Assembly (NCBI GenBank): GCA_963678705.1
Contig: CAVMBN010000145.1
Location: 1-64,000, forward strand
From: Panorpa germanica
Taxonomy: Eukaryota > Arthropoda > Insecta > Mecoptera > Panorpidae
Reading direction: 5' to 3'
DNA: 64,000 nt
Under the pieces are notes generated by a model, which saw nothing but the letters and a program-made list of their open reading frames with translations, was not told the DNA's origin and made no database searches. The position numbers and the translations under genes are program-made. Shown piece after piece: positions 1 to 12,701 of this stretch (the first letter of the stretch is position 1; every line of letters begins with the position of its first letter).

Positions 1-60
1 CCACTTTTTTCACCTAAAGTAGCAGGAGCCGATCACACACATAGTAGATAGGAACCACTT
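1..60 (-). repeat. Partial satellite unit at left edge
   Basis: This is the last 60 bases of a unit whose remainder lies outside the window. It carries the conserved CACCTAAAGTAGCAGGAGCC block. On the minus strand this reads IGSCYFR then a stop, which I take as the decayed extreme C-terminus of the RT protein (compare the GHGCFR-type block near the end of R1-clade ORF2). Confidence 0.9.
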
Positions 61-1643
61 GTGTTGCAAAGCAATATTACCGTCCTTGTAAACCAATACG
101 TAGGTCTTCCTTTTTGTATTAAGTCCATCTGTCTTGCCAGAGCTTATGCATATATGCATTCATCTCTTTGGCAATATATTTGGTATCGTCTCTAGACTTT
201 TATCGTACAGCCGCATTAACTTTAAATCCACGAAATTTGTCGCATTAATTTTAAATCATCAAAAATTTGATTTTTTCAGTTGTAGCGTAATTTGTACTTG
301 AGTAAGTGCATGAGTGACTTTTAAATCTTAAGGAATTGTCCCCAATATCACTTGCACCACTTCTGTAGATACAGTTCTGCAACAACGCGTCATCGTCAAT
401 AACATAGTTCTTTGCATAAAAGATCTGGAAGATTGATCCTGTAATACCATGCCGAAGCACAATACACAACTATTAGCATAAATGCCCCCTTGTATAGTGT
501 CGGCATAGTTGCCGAGTTTAAGCTTCATTCCGTCCTTGTGACACGCGCAAGGTGTGTTACAAGTTTATCATTCGTTGTTACTGTATTTGTTTCGTAGCTT
601 TGTAGCTTCAAGAAACTACAGATTTTATATATAGCAGGTCGAGAACGCTTTCTAGGGTTTCTGTACTATTTGCACCGATTAGGATCACATTATCGTTAGC
701 AAAACATATGTCTACACAACCTTTCGAGTGAGAAACACAGTTCTCGTCGAATACCATGTTCCAGAGCTCAGGCCCCATTACAGATCGCTGAGGACAACCT
801 TTAGATAGTTGCCTTTTCATGGAACGGTAATCGGTTTGTAAAATAATGTTCGACAATGAAAATAGTTCTCCATAGCGCAGTAGACGTACCTATAGGTTTT
901 TGCCGGTCTAATTCTTTGAAGGTCACTTGGCCACCGGACATCAACAAAGGCACACTGAATTTCTATAAATATCTCATATACATACTTGTACTTATGCCTA
1001 CTTACTTACCATTTGTTTGTTACCATTGAATGTTCATGAACGATCAATCACTATTTCCAAGAAAACCGCATATATTGTTCACTTAATCACTTATAACAAT
1101 TAATACACTCTCATTATTATTTAAAACACGCATTATATAAACTAATTCTTGTGTTTTAATATTATTTATAGTTAATGTTATTCGACTTACTTGATAGTGG
1201 GCGGCAACCTTTTGTCTTCCGTAAATTTGTAGTGTTTATATGAGGTCCTCCTTATATATCTCTACAGATTTCTTGAATTTTAAACCACTTGATGTTTTAG
1301 CACTAACACTAACCTAATTCTCATCACTTTTTTTGTCTATCGCACTTATTAATGTCTTATATCAAACATCAAAGTTACAAATTTGAGGTTATGTTTATAA
1401 GACTGCGTGTACGCGTAATTAAAAATTCGTTTTTAACACTGGTTTCCAACTGTCAAACTTTTGTAAAAACACTTTGTTTAGGGTAAATTAACACAAATTT
1501 AAAACAAACTTAAATACTTTTCGTTTGAAAAAGTATTCATATAATTATTTAATTATTTTCCATAATTAATTTCTCACTTTTAATCACTTTTTTCACCTAA
1601 AGTAGCAGGAGCCGATCACACACATAGTAGATAGGAACCACTT
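61..1643 (-). repeat. Satellite unit 1 (1,583 bp)
   Basis: The head shares TCTCTAGAC and ATCGTACAG with units 5 and 8. One base is missing near 647 (GAGAACGCTTTC instead of GAGAACGGCTTTC), which shifts the RT frame and leaves only an 82-residue open stretch at 608-856 on the minus strand. Confidence 0.95.
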
Positions 1644-3220
1644 GTGTTGCAAAGCAATATTTACGTCCTTTTTAACCAATACGTAGGTCTTCCTTTTTGT
1701 ATTAAGTCCCATCTGTCTTGCCAGAGCTTATGCATATATGCATTCATCTCTTTGTCAATATATTTAGTAGCGTCTCCAGACTTTTATCCTACAGCCGCAT
1801 TAACTTTAAATCCTCGAAATTTGTCGCATTAATTTTAAATTATCAAAATTTGATTTTTTCAGTTCTAGCGTAATTTGTACTTGAGTAAGTGCATGAGTGA
1901 TTTTTATATCTAAAGGAATTGTCCCCAATATCACTTGCACCACTTCTGTAGATACAGTTCTGCAACAACGCGTCATCGTCAATAACATAATTCTTTGCAT
2001 GGAAGATCTGGAAGATGATCCTGCAATACCATGCCGAAGCACAATACACAACTATTAGCATAAATGCCCCCTTGTATAGTGTCGGCATAGTTGCCGAGTT
2101 TAGGCTTCATTCCGTCCTTGTGACACGCGCAAGGTGTGTTACAAGTTCGTTGTTACTGTATTTGTTTCGTAGCTTTGTAGCTTCAAGAAACTACAGATTT
2201 TATATATAGCAGGTTGAGAACGGCTTTCTAGGGTTTCTGTACTATTTGCACCGATAAGGATCACATTATCGTTGGCAAAACATATGTCTACACAACCTTT
2301 CGAGTGAGAAACACAGTTCTCGTCGAATACTATGTTCCAGAGCTCAGGCCCCATTACAGATCGCTGAGGACAACCTTTAGATAGTTGCCTTTTCATGGAA
2401 CAATAATCGGTTTGTAAAATAATGTTCGACAATGAAAATAGTTCTCCATAGCGCAGTAGACGTACCTATAGGTTTTTGCCGGTCTAATTCTTCGAAGGTC
2501 ACTTGGCCACCGGACATCAACAAAGGCACACTGAATTTCTATAAATATCTCATATACATACTTGTACTTATGCCTACTTACTAACCATTTGTTTGTTACC
2601 ATTGAATGTTCATGAACGATCAATCACTATTTCCAAGAAAACCGCATATATTGTTCACTTAATCACTTATAACAAATAATACACTCTCATTATTATTTAA
2701 AACACGCATTTATATAAACTAATTCTTGTGTTTTAATATTATTTATAGTTAATGTTATTCGACTTACTTGATAGTGGGCGGCAACCTTTTGTCTTACGTA
2801 TATTTGTAGTGTTTATATGAGGTCTTCCTTATATATCTCTACAGATTTCTTGAATTTTAAACCACTTGATGTTTTAGCACTAACACTAACCTAATTCTTA
2901 TCACTTTTTTTGTCTATCGCACTTACTAATGTCTTATATCAAACATCAAAGTTACAAATTTGAGGTTATGTTTATAAGACCGCGTGTACGCGTAATGAAA
3001 AATTCGTTTTTAACACTGGTTTCCAACTGTCAAACTTTTGTAAAAACACTTTGTTTAGGGTAAATTAACAAAAATTTAAAACAAACTTAAATACTTTTCG
3101 TTTGAAAAGTATTCATATAATTTATTTAATTTTTTTCCATAATTAATTGCTTACTTTTAATCACTTTTTTCACCTAAAGTAGCAGGAGCCGATAACACAC
3201 ATAGTAGATAGGAACCACTT
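1644..3220 (-). repeat. Satellite unit 2 (1,577 bp)
   Basis: Seven bases are missing near 2145 (ACAAGTTCGTTG), just downstream (minus-strand sense) of the RT block, so the open stretch at 2139-2432 ends in a different frame. The motif A remnant is open at 2393-2623 and begins at an unrelated upstream Met. One T is also missing near 2014 (GAAGATGATCC). Confidence 0.95.
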
Positions 3221-4804
3221 GTGTTGCAAAGCAATATTAACGTCCTTGTAAACCAATACGTAGGTCTTCCTTTTTGTATTAAGTCCCATCTGTCTTGCCA
3301 GAGCTTATGCATATATGCATTCATCTCTTTGGCAATATATTTGGTATCGTCTCCAGACTTTTATCCTACAGCCGCATTAACTTTAAATCCTCGAAATTTG
3401 TCGCATTAATTTTAAATCATCAAAATTTGATTTCTTTAGTTCTAGCGTAATTTGTACTTGAGTAAGTGCAGGAGTAATTTTTAAATCTAAAGGAATTGTC
3501 CCCAATATCACTTGTACCACTTCTGTAGATACAGTTCTGCAACAACGCGTTATCGTCAATAACATAGTTCTTTGCATGGAAGATCTGGAAGATTGATCCT
3601 GTAATACCATGCCGAAGCACAATACACAACTATTAGCATAAATGCCCCCTTGTATAGTGTCGGCATAGTTGCCGAGTTTAAGCTTCATTCCGTCCTTGTG
3701 ACACGCGCAAGGTGTGTTACAAGTTTATCATTCGTTGTTACTGTATTTGTTTCGTAGCTTTGTAGCTTCAAGAAACTACAGATTTTATATATAACAGGTC
3801 GAGAACGGCTTTCTAGGGTTTCTGTACTATTTGCACCGATAAGGATCACATTATCGTTAGCAAAACATATGTCTACACAACCTTTCGAGTGAGAAATACT
3901 GTTCTCGTCGAATACTATGTTCCAGAGCTCAGGCCCCATTACAGATCGCTGAGGACAACCTTTAGATAGTTGCCTTTTCATGGAACGGTAATCGGTTTGT
4001 AAAATAATGTTCGACAATGAAAATAGTTCTCCATAGCGCAGTAGACGTACCTATAGGTTTTTGCCGGTCTAATTCTTTGAAGGTCACTTTGCCACCGGAC
4101 ATCAACAAAGGCACACTGAATTTCTATAAATATCTCATATACAAACTTGTACTTATGCCTACTTACTTACCATTTGTTTGTTACCATTGAATGTTCATGA
4201 ACGATCAATCACTATTTCCAAGAAAACCGCATATATTGTTTACTTAATCACTTATAACAATTAATACACTCTTATTATTATTTAAAACACGCATTTATAT
4301 AAACTAATTCTTGTGTTTTAATATTATTTATAGTTAATGTTATTCGACTTACTTGAAAGTGGGCGGCAACCTTTTGTCTTCCGTATATTTGTAGTGTTTA
4401 TATGAGGTCTTCCTTATATATTTCTACAGATTTCTTGAATTTTAAACCACTTGATGTTTTAGCACTAACACTAACCTAATTCTTATCACTTTTTTTGTCT
4501 ATCGCACTTACTAATGTCTTATATCAAACATCAAAGTTACAAATTTGAGGTTATGTTTATAAGACCGCGTGTACGCGTAATGAAAAATTCGTTTTAACAC
4601 TGGTTTCCAACTGTCAAACTTTTGTAAAAACACTTTGTTTAGGGTAAATTAACACAAATTTAAACAAACTTAAATACTTTTCGTTTGAAAAAGTATTCAT
4701 ATAATTTATTTAATTATTTTCCATAATTAATTTCTCACTTTTAATCACTTTTTTCACCTAAAGTAGCAGGAGCCGATCACACACATAGTAGATAGGAACC
4801 ACTT
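3221..4804 (-). repeat. Satellite unit 3 (1,584 bp)
   Basis: It carries the RT variant FDENSISHS at 3685-4017, which recurs in units 10, 11, 17-19, 22, 23, 26, 30, 33 and 36. The LWQDRWD/KGRPTYWFT C-terminal block is legible on the minus strand at 3247-3306. Confidence 0.95.
3247..3306 (-). pseudogene. C-terminal LWQDRWD...KGRPTYWFT block (unit 3)
   Basis: On the minus strand this reads LWQDRWDLIQKGRPTYWFT, resembling the WQ-RWD----GRWT-RL block near the ORF2 C-terminus in R1-clade LINEs. It is intact in the consensus head, but G-type units carry a stop at the Arg of KGRP and L-type units a stop after LIQ. Further downstream a CVIGSCYFR remnant precedes the stop at the end of the previous unit. 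Confidence 0.7.
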
Positions 4805-6389
4805 GTGTTGCAAAGCAATATTTACGTCCTTGTAAACCAATACGTAGGTCTTCCTTTTTGTATTAAGTCCCATCTGTCTTGCCAGAGCTTATGCATATAT
4901 GCATTCATCTCTTTGTCAATATATTTGGTAGCGTCTCCAGACTTTTATCCTACAGCCGCATTAACTTTAAATCCTCGAAATTTGTCGCATTAATTTTAAA
5001 TTATCAAAATTTGATTTTTTCAGTTCTAGCGTAATTTGTACTTGAGTAAGTGCATGAGTGATTTTTATATCTAAAGGAATTGTCCCAAATATCACTTGCA
5101 CCACTTCTGTAGATACAGTTCTGCAACAACGCGTCATCGTCAATAACATAATTCTTTGCATGGAAGATCTGGAAGATTGATCCTGCAATACCATTCCGAA
5201 GCACAATACACAACTATTAGCATAAATGCCCCTTGTATAGTGTCGGCATAGTTGCCGAATTTAGGCTTCATTCCGTCCTTGTGACACGCGCAAGGTGTGT
5301 TACAAGTTTATCATTCGTTGTTACTGTATTTGTTTCGTAGCTTTGTAGCTTCAAGAAACTACAGATTTTATATATAGCAGGTCGAGAACGGCTTTCTAGG
5401 GTTTCTGTACTATTTGCACCGATAAGGATCACATTATCGTTGGCAAAACATATGTCTACACAACCTTTCGAGTGAGAAACACAGTTCTCGTCGAATACCA
5501 TGTTCCAGAGCTCAGGCCCCATTACAGATCGCTGAGGACAACCTTTAGATAGTTGCCTTTTTATGGAACAATAATCGGTTTGTAAAATAATGTTCGACAA
5601 TGAAAATAGTTCTCCATAGCGCAGTAGACGTACCTATAGGTTTTTGCCGGTCTAATTCTTCGAAGGTTACTTGGCCACCGGACATCAACAAAGGCACACT
5701 GAATTTCTATAAATATCTCATATACATACTTGTACTTATGCCTACTTACTTACCATTTGTTTGTTACCATTGAATGTTCATGAACGATCAATCACTATTT
5801 CCAAGAAAACCGCATATATTGTTCACTTAATCACTTATAACAATTAATACACTCTCATTATTATTTAAAACACGCATTTATATAAACTAATTCTTGTGTT
5901 TTAATATTATTTATAGTTAATGTTATTCGACTTACTTTATAGTGGGCGGCAACCTTTTGTCTTCCGTATATTTGTAGTGTTTATATGAGGTCTTCCTTAT
6001 ATAGCTCTACAGATTTCTAGAATTTCCAAATCACTTCATGTTTTAGCACTAACACTAACTTGATTATTATTACTTTTTTTGTCTATCGCACTTATTAATG
6101 TCTTATATCAAACATCAAAGTTACAAATTTGAGGTTATGTTTATAAGACCGCGTGTACGCGTAATGAAAAATTCGTTTTTAACACTGGTTTCCAACTGTC
6201 AAACTTTTGTAAAAACACTTTGTTTAGGGTAAATTAACACAAATTTAAAACAAACTTAAATACATTTCGTTTGAAAAAGTATTCATATAATTTATTTAAT
6301 TTTTTTCATAATTAATTTCTCACTTTTAATCACTTTTTTCACCTAAAGTAGCAGGAGCCGATCACACACATAGTAGATAGGAACCACTT
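4805..6389 (-). repeat. Satellite unit 4 (1,585 bp)
   Basis: The RT block is open at 5268-5600 with the FDENCVSHS variant. The spacer has private changes near 6018-6065 (TTTCTAGAATTTCC, ACTTGATTATTATTAC). The head resembles unit 2. Confidence 0.95.
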
Positions 6390-7974
6390 GTGTTGCAAAG
6401 CAATATTGCCGTCCTTGTAAACCAATACGTAGGTCTTCCTTTTTGTATTAAGTCCCATCTGTCTTGCCAGAGCTTATGCATATATGCATTCATCTCTTTG
6501 GCAATATATTTGGTATCGTCTCTAGACTTTTATCGTACAGCCGCATTAACTTTAAATCCACGAAATTTGTCGCATTAATTTTAAATCATCAAAATTTGAT
6601 TTTTTCAGTTGTAGCGTAATTTGTACTTGAGTAAGTGCATGAGTGATTTTTAAATCTTAAGGAATTGTCCCCAATATCACTTGCACCACTTCTGTAGATA
6701 CAGTTCTGCAACAACGCGTCATCGTCAATAACATAGTTCTTTGCATGGAAGATCTGGAAGATTGATCCTGTAATACCATGCCGAAGCACAATACACAACT
6801 ATTAGCATAAATGCCCCCTTGTATAGTGTCGGCATAGTTGCCGAGTTTAAGCTTTATTCCGTCCTTGTGACACGCGCAAGTGTGTTACAAGTTAATCATT
6901 CGTTGTTACTGTATTTGTTTCGTAGCTTTGTAGCTTCAAGAAACTACAGATTTTATATATAGCAGGTCGAGAACGGCTTTCTAGGATTTCTGTACTATTT
7001 GCACCGATAAGGATCACATTATCGTTGGCAAAACATATGTCTACACAACCTTTCGAGTGAGAAACACAGTTCTCGTCGAATACCATGTTCCAGAGCTCAG
7101 GCCCCATTACAGATCGCTGAGTCCAACCTTTAGATAGCTGCCTTTTCATGGAACGGTAATCGGTTTGTTAAATAATGTTCGACAATGAAAATAGTTCTCC
7201 ATAGCGCAGTAGACGTACCTATAGGTTTTTGCCGGTCTAATTCTTTGAAGGTCACTTGGCCACCGGACATCAACAAAGGCACACTGAATTTCTATAAATA
7301 TCTCATATACATACATGTACTTATGCCTACTTACTTACCATTTGTTTGTTACCATTGAATGTTCATGAACGATCAATCACTATTTCCAAGAAAACCGCAT
7401 ATATTGTTCACTTAATCACTTATAACAATTAATACACTCTCATTATTTTTTAAAACACGCATTTATATAAACTAATTCTTGTGTTTTAATATTATTTATA
7501 GTTAATGTTATTCGACTTACTTGATAGTGGGCGGCAACCTTTTGTCTTCCGTATATTTGTAGTGTTTATATGAGGTCTTCCTTATATATCTCTACAGATT
7601 TCTTGAATTTTAAACCACTTGATGTTTTAGCACTAACACTAACCTAATTATTATCACTTTCTTTGTCTATCGCACTTATTAATGTCTTATATCAAACATC
7701 AAAGTTACAAATTTGAGGTTATGTTTATAAGACCGCGTGTACGCGTTATAAAAAATTCGTTTTTAACACTGGTTTCCAACTGTCATACTTTTGTAAAAAC
7801 ACTTTGTTTAGGGTAAATTAACACAAATTTAAAACAAACTTAAGTACATTTCGTTTGAAAAAGTATTCATATAATTTATTTAATTATTTTCCATAATTAA
7901 TTTCTCACTTTTAATCACTTTTTTCACCTAAAGTAGCAGGAGCCGATCACACACATAGTAGATAGGAACCACTT
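6390..7974 (-). repeat. Satellite unit 5 (1,585 bp)
   Basis: Head and body match unit 8 closely: TCTCTAGAC, ATCTTAAGG, and the motif B variant SKGWTQRSVMGPE at 6892-7149. The start of the RT block is lost to a stop (TTGTTAAATAATG near 7165). Confidence 0.95.
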
Positions 7975-9531
7975 GTGTTGCAAAGCAATATTACCGTCCT
8001 TGTAAAGCAATACGTAGGTCTTCTTTTTTGTATTAAGTCCTATCTGTCTTGCCAGAGCTTATGCATATATGCATTCATCTCTTTGGCAATATATTTGGTA
8101 TCGTCTCCAGACTTTTATCCTACAGCCGCATTAACTTTAAGTCCTCGAAATTTGATTTTTTCAGTTCTAGCGTAATTTGTACTTGAGTAAGTGCATGAGT
8201 GATTTTTAAATCTAAAGGAATTGTCCCTAATATCACTTGCACCACTTCTGTAGATACAGTTCTGCAACAACGCGTCATCGTCAATAACATAGTTCTTTGC
8301 ATGGAAGATCTGGAAGATTGATCCTGTAATACCATGCCGAAGCACAATACACAACTATTAGCATAAATGCCCCCTTGTATAGTGTCGGCATGTTTGCCGA
8401 GTTTAAGCTCCATTTCGTTCTTGTGACAGGCGCAAGGTGTGTTACAACTTTATCATTCGTTGTTACTGTATTTGTTTCGTAGCTTTGTAGCTTCAAGAAA
8501 CTACAGATTTTATATATAGCAGGTCGAGAACGGCTTTCTAGGGTTTCTGTACTATTTGCACCGATAAGGATCACATTATCGTTGGCAAAACATATGTCTA
8601 CACAACCTTTCGAGTGAGAAACACAGTTCTCGTCGAATACCATGTTCCAGAGCTCAGGCCCCATTACAGATCGCTGAGGACAACCTTTAGATAGTTGCCT
8701 TTTCATGGAACAGTAATCGGTTTGTAAAAAAATGTTCGACAATGAAAATAGTTCTCCATAGCGCAGTAGACGTACCTATAGGTTTTTGCCGGTCTAATTC
8801 TTTGAAGGTCACTTGGCCACCGGACATCAACAAAGGCACACTGAGTTTCTATAAATATCTCATATACATACATGTACTTATGCCTACTTACTTACCATTT
8901 GTTTGTTACCATTGAATGTTCATGAACGATCAATCACTATTTCCAAGAAAACCGCATATATTGTTCACTTAATCACTTATAACAATTAATACACTCTCAT
9001 TATTATTTAAAACACGCATTTATATAAACTAATTCTTGTGTATTAATATTATTTATAGTTAATGTTATTCGACTTACTTAATAGTGGGCGGCAACCTTTT
9101 GTCTTCCGTATATTTGTAGTGTTTATATGAGGTCTTCCTTATATATCTCTACTGATTTCTTGAATTTCAAACCACTCGATGTTTTAGCAATAACACTAAC
9201 CTAATTATTATCACTTTTTTTGTCTATCGCACTTATTAATGTCTTATATCAAACATCAAAGTTACAAATTTGAGGTTATGTTTATAAGACTGCGTGTACG
9301 CGTAATGAAAAATTCGTTTTTAACACTGGTTTCCAACTGTCAAACTTTTGTAAAAACACTTTGTTTAGGGTAAATTAACACAAATTTAAAACAAACTTAA
9401 ATACTTTCCGTTTGAAAAAGTATTCATATAATTTATTTAATTTTTTTCCATAATTCATTTCTCACTTTTAATCACTTTTTTCACCTAAAGTAGCAGGAGC
9501 TGATCACACACATAGTAGATAGGAACCACTT
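7975..9531 (-). repeat. Satellite unit 6 (1,557 bp, unique deletion, open stop)
   Basis: It lacks 29 bases near 8147-8154. The missing piece lies between two copies of AAATTTG, so one copy was probably lost by slippage or microhomology joining. It is the only unit in which the usual in-frame TGA after the RT block reads TGG, giving a 153-residue open frame at 8281-8742. Confidence 0.95.
8281..8742 (-). pseudogene. Longest RT remnant, 153 residues (unit 6)
   Basis: Residues 18-29 are motif B (SKGCPQRSVMGP), 52-55 FAND, and 111 is Trp where other units have a TGA stop. The frame therefore runs on into LYKGAFMLIVVYCASAWY (residues 121-138) before ending in the next frameshift. This shows directly that the two blocks belong to one ancestral reading frame. 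It is still catalytically dead and truncated at both ends. Confidence 0.85.
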
Positions 9532-11114
9532 GTGTTGCAAAGCAATATTAACGTCCTTGTAAACCAATACGTAGGTCTTCCTTTTTGTATTAAGTCCCAT
9601 CTGTCTTGCCAGAGCTTATGCATATATGCATTCATGTCTTTGTCAATATATTTGGTATCGTCTCCAGACTTTTATCCTACAGCCGCATTAACTAAATCCA
9701 CGAAATTTGCCGCATTAATTTTAAATCATCAAAATTTGATTTTTTCAGTTCTAGCGTAATTTGTACTTGAGTAAGTGCATGAGTGATTTTTAAATCTAAA
9801 GGAATTGTCCCTAATATCACTTGCACCACTTCTGTAGATACAGTTCTGCAACAACGCGTCATCGTCAATAACATAGTTCTTTGCATGAAAGATCTGGAAG
9901 ATTGATCCTGTAATACCATGCCGAAGCACAATACACAACTATTAGCATAAATGCCCCCTTGTATAGTGTCGGCATAGTTGCCGAGTTTAAGCTTCATTCC
10001 GTCCTTGTGACACGCGCAAGGTGTGTTACAAGTTTATCATTCGTTGTTACTGTATTTGTTTCGTAGCTTTGTAGTTTCAAGAAACTACAGATTTTATATA
10101 TAGCAGGTCGATAACGGCTTTCTAGGGTTTCTGTACTATTTGCACCGATAAGGATCACATTATCGTTGGCAAAACATATGTCTACACAACCTTTGGTGTG
10201 AGAAACACAGTTCTCGTCGAATACCATGTTCCAGAGCTCAGGCCCCATTACAGATCGCTGAGGACAACCTTTAGATAGTTTCCTTTTCATGGAACGGTAA
10301 TCGGTTTGTAAAATAATGTTCGAAAATGAAAATAGTTCTCCATAGCGCAGTAGACGTACCTATAGGTTTTTGCCGGTCTAATTCTTTGAAGGTCACTTTG
10401 CCACCGGACATCAACAAAGGCACACTGAATTTCTATAAATATCTCATATACATACTTGTACTTATGCCTACTTACTTACCATTTGTTTGTTACCATTGAA
10501 TGTTCATGAACGATCAATCACTATTTCCAAGAAAACCGCATATATTGTTCTATTAATCACTTATAACAATTAATACACTCTTATTATTATTTAAAACACG
10601 CATTTATATAAACTAATTCTTTTGTTTTAATATTATTTATAGTTAATGTTATTCGACTTACTTGATAGTGGGCGGCAACCTTTTGTCTTCCGTATATTTG
10701 TAGTGTTTATATGAGGTCTTCCTTATATATCTCTACAGATTTCTTGAATATTATACCACTTGATGTTTTAGCACTAACACTAACCTAATTATTATCACTT
10801 TTTTTGTCTATCGCACTTATTAATGTCTTATATCAAACATCAAAATTACAAATTTGAGGTTATGTTTATAAGACCGCGTGTACGCGTAATGAAAAATTCG
10901 TTTTTAACACTGGTTTCCAACTGTCAAACTTTTGTAAAAACACTTTGTTTAGGGTAAATTAACACAAATTTAAAACAAACTTAAATACTTTTCGTTTGAA
11001 AAAGTATTCATATAATTTATTTAATTTTTTCCATAATTAATTTCTCACTTTTAATCACTTTTTTCACCTAAAGTAGCAGGAGCCGATCACACACATAGTA
11101 GATAGGAACCACTT
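9532..11114 (-). repeat. Satellite unit 7 (1,583 bp)
   Basis: The RT block is open at 9994-10290 and begins SMKRKLSKGCPQ. Three bases are missing in the head (GCATTAACTAAATCC near 9692). The spacer has private changes such as TTGAATATTATACC near 10745. Confidence 0.95.
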
Positions 11115-12701
11115 GTGTTGCAAAGCAATATTACCGTCCTTGTAAACCAATACGTAGGTCTTCCTTTTTGTATTAAGTCCCATCTGTCTTGCCAGAGCTT
11201 ATGCATATATGCATTCATCTCTTTGGCAATATATTTGGTATCGTCTCTAGACTTTTATCGTACAGCCGCATTAACTTTAAATCCACGAAATTTGTCGCAT
11301 TAATTTTAAATCATCAAAATTTGATTTTTTCAGTTGTAGCGTAATTTGTACTTGAGTAAGTGCATGAGTGATTTTTAAATCTTAAGGAATTGTCCCCAAT
11401 ATCACTTGCACCACTTCTGTAGATACAGTTCTGCAACAACGCGTCATCGTCAATAACATAGTTCTTTGCATGGAAGATCTGGAAGATTGATCCTGTAATA
11501 CCATGCCGAAGCACAATACACAACTATTAGCATAAATGCCCCCTTGTATAGTGTCGGCATAGTTGCCGAGTTTAAGCTTTATTCCGTCCTTGTGACACGC
11601 GCAAGGTGTGTTACAAGTTAATCATTCGTTGTTACTGTATTTGTTTCGTAGCTTTGTAGCTTCAAGAAACTACAGATTTTATATATAGCAGGTCGAGAAC
11701 GGCTTTCTAGGATTTCTGTACTATTTGCACCGATAAGGATCACATTATCGTTGGCAAAACATATGTCTACACAACCTTTCGAGTGAGAAACACAGTTCTC
11801 GTCGAATACCATGTTCCAGACCTCAGGCCCCATTACAGATCGCTGAGTCCAACCTTTAGATAGCTGCCTTTTCATGGAACGGTAATCGGTTTGTAAAATA
11901 ATGTTTGACAATGAAAATAGTTCTCCATAGCGCAGTAGACGTACCTATAGGTTTTTGCCGGTCTAATTCTTTGAAGGTCACTTGGCCACCGGACATCAAC
12001 AAGGGCACACTGAATTTCTATAAATATCTCATATACATACATGTACTTATGCCTACTTACTTACCATTTGTTTGTTACCATTGAATGTTCATGAACGATC
12101 AATCACTATTTCCAAGAAAACCGCATATATTGTTCACTTAATCACTTATACCAATTAATACACTCTCATTATTATTTAAAACACGCATTTATATAAACTA
12201 ATTCTTGTGTTTTAATATTATTTATAGTTAATGTTATTTGACTTACTTGATAGTGGGCGGCAACCTTTTGTCTTTTGTATATTTGTAGTGTTTATATGAG
12301 GTCTTCCTTATATATCTCTACTGATTTCTTGAATTTCAAACCACTCGATGTTTTAGCAATAACACTAACCTAATTATTATCACTTTTTTTGTCTATCGCA
12401 CTTATTAATGTCTTATATCAAACATCAAAGTTACAAATTTGAGGTTATGTTTATAAGACTGCGTGTACGCGTAATTAAAAATTTGTTTTTAACACTGGTT
12501 TCCAACTGTCAAACTTTTGTAAAAACACTTTGTTTAGGGTAAATTAACACAAATTTAAAACAAACTTAAAAACTTTTCGTTTGAAAAAGTATTCATATAA
12601 TTTATTTAATTTTTTTTTCATAATTAATTTCTCACTTTTAATCACTTTTTTCACCTAAAGTAGCAGGAGCCGATCACACACATAGTAGATAGGAACCACT
12701 T
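11115..12701 (-). repeat. Satellite unit 8 (1,587 bp)
   Basis: The head is like unit 5. The body from about 11490 is repeated almost exactly as the body of unit 9, including ATGTTTGAC, CAACAAGGGCAC, TTATACCAATT and CTTTTGTAT. The RT block at 11618-11911 carries the SKGWTQ and GPEVWN variants. Confidence 0.95.

Noticed and set aside
1644-1832. Plus-strand 61-66 codon frame (MLQSNI..., hydrophobic) repeated in most units
   Set aside because: It is antisense to the LWQDRWD/C-terminal RT remnant, often starts at GTG or TTG, has no promoter or ribosome site, and its persistence follows from the tandem copying.
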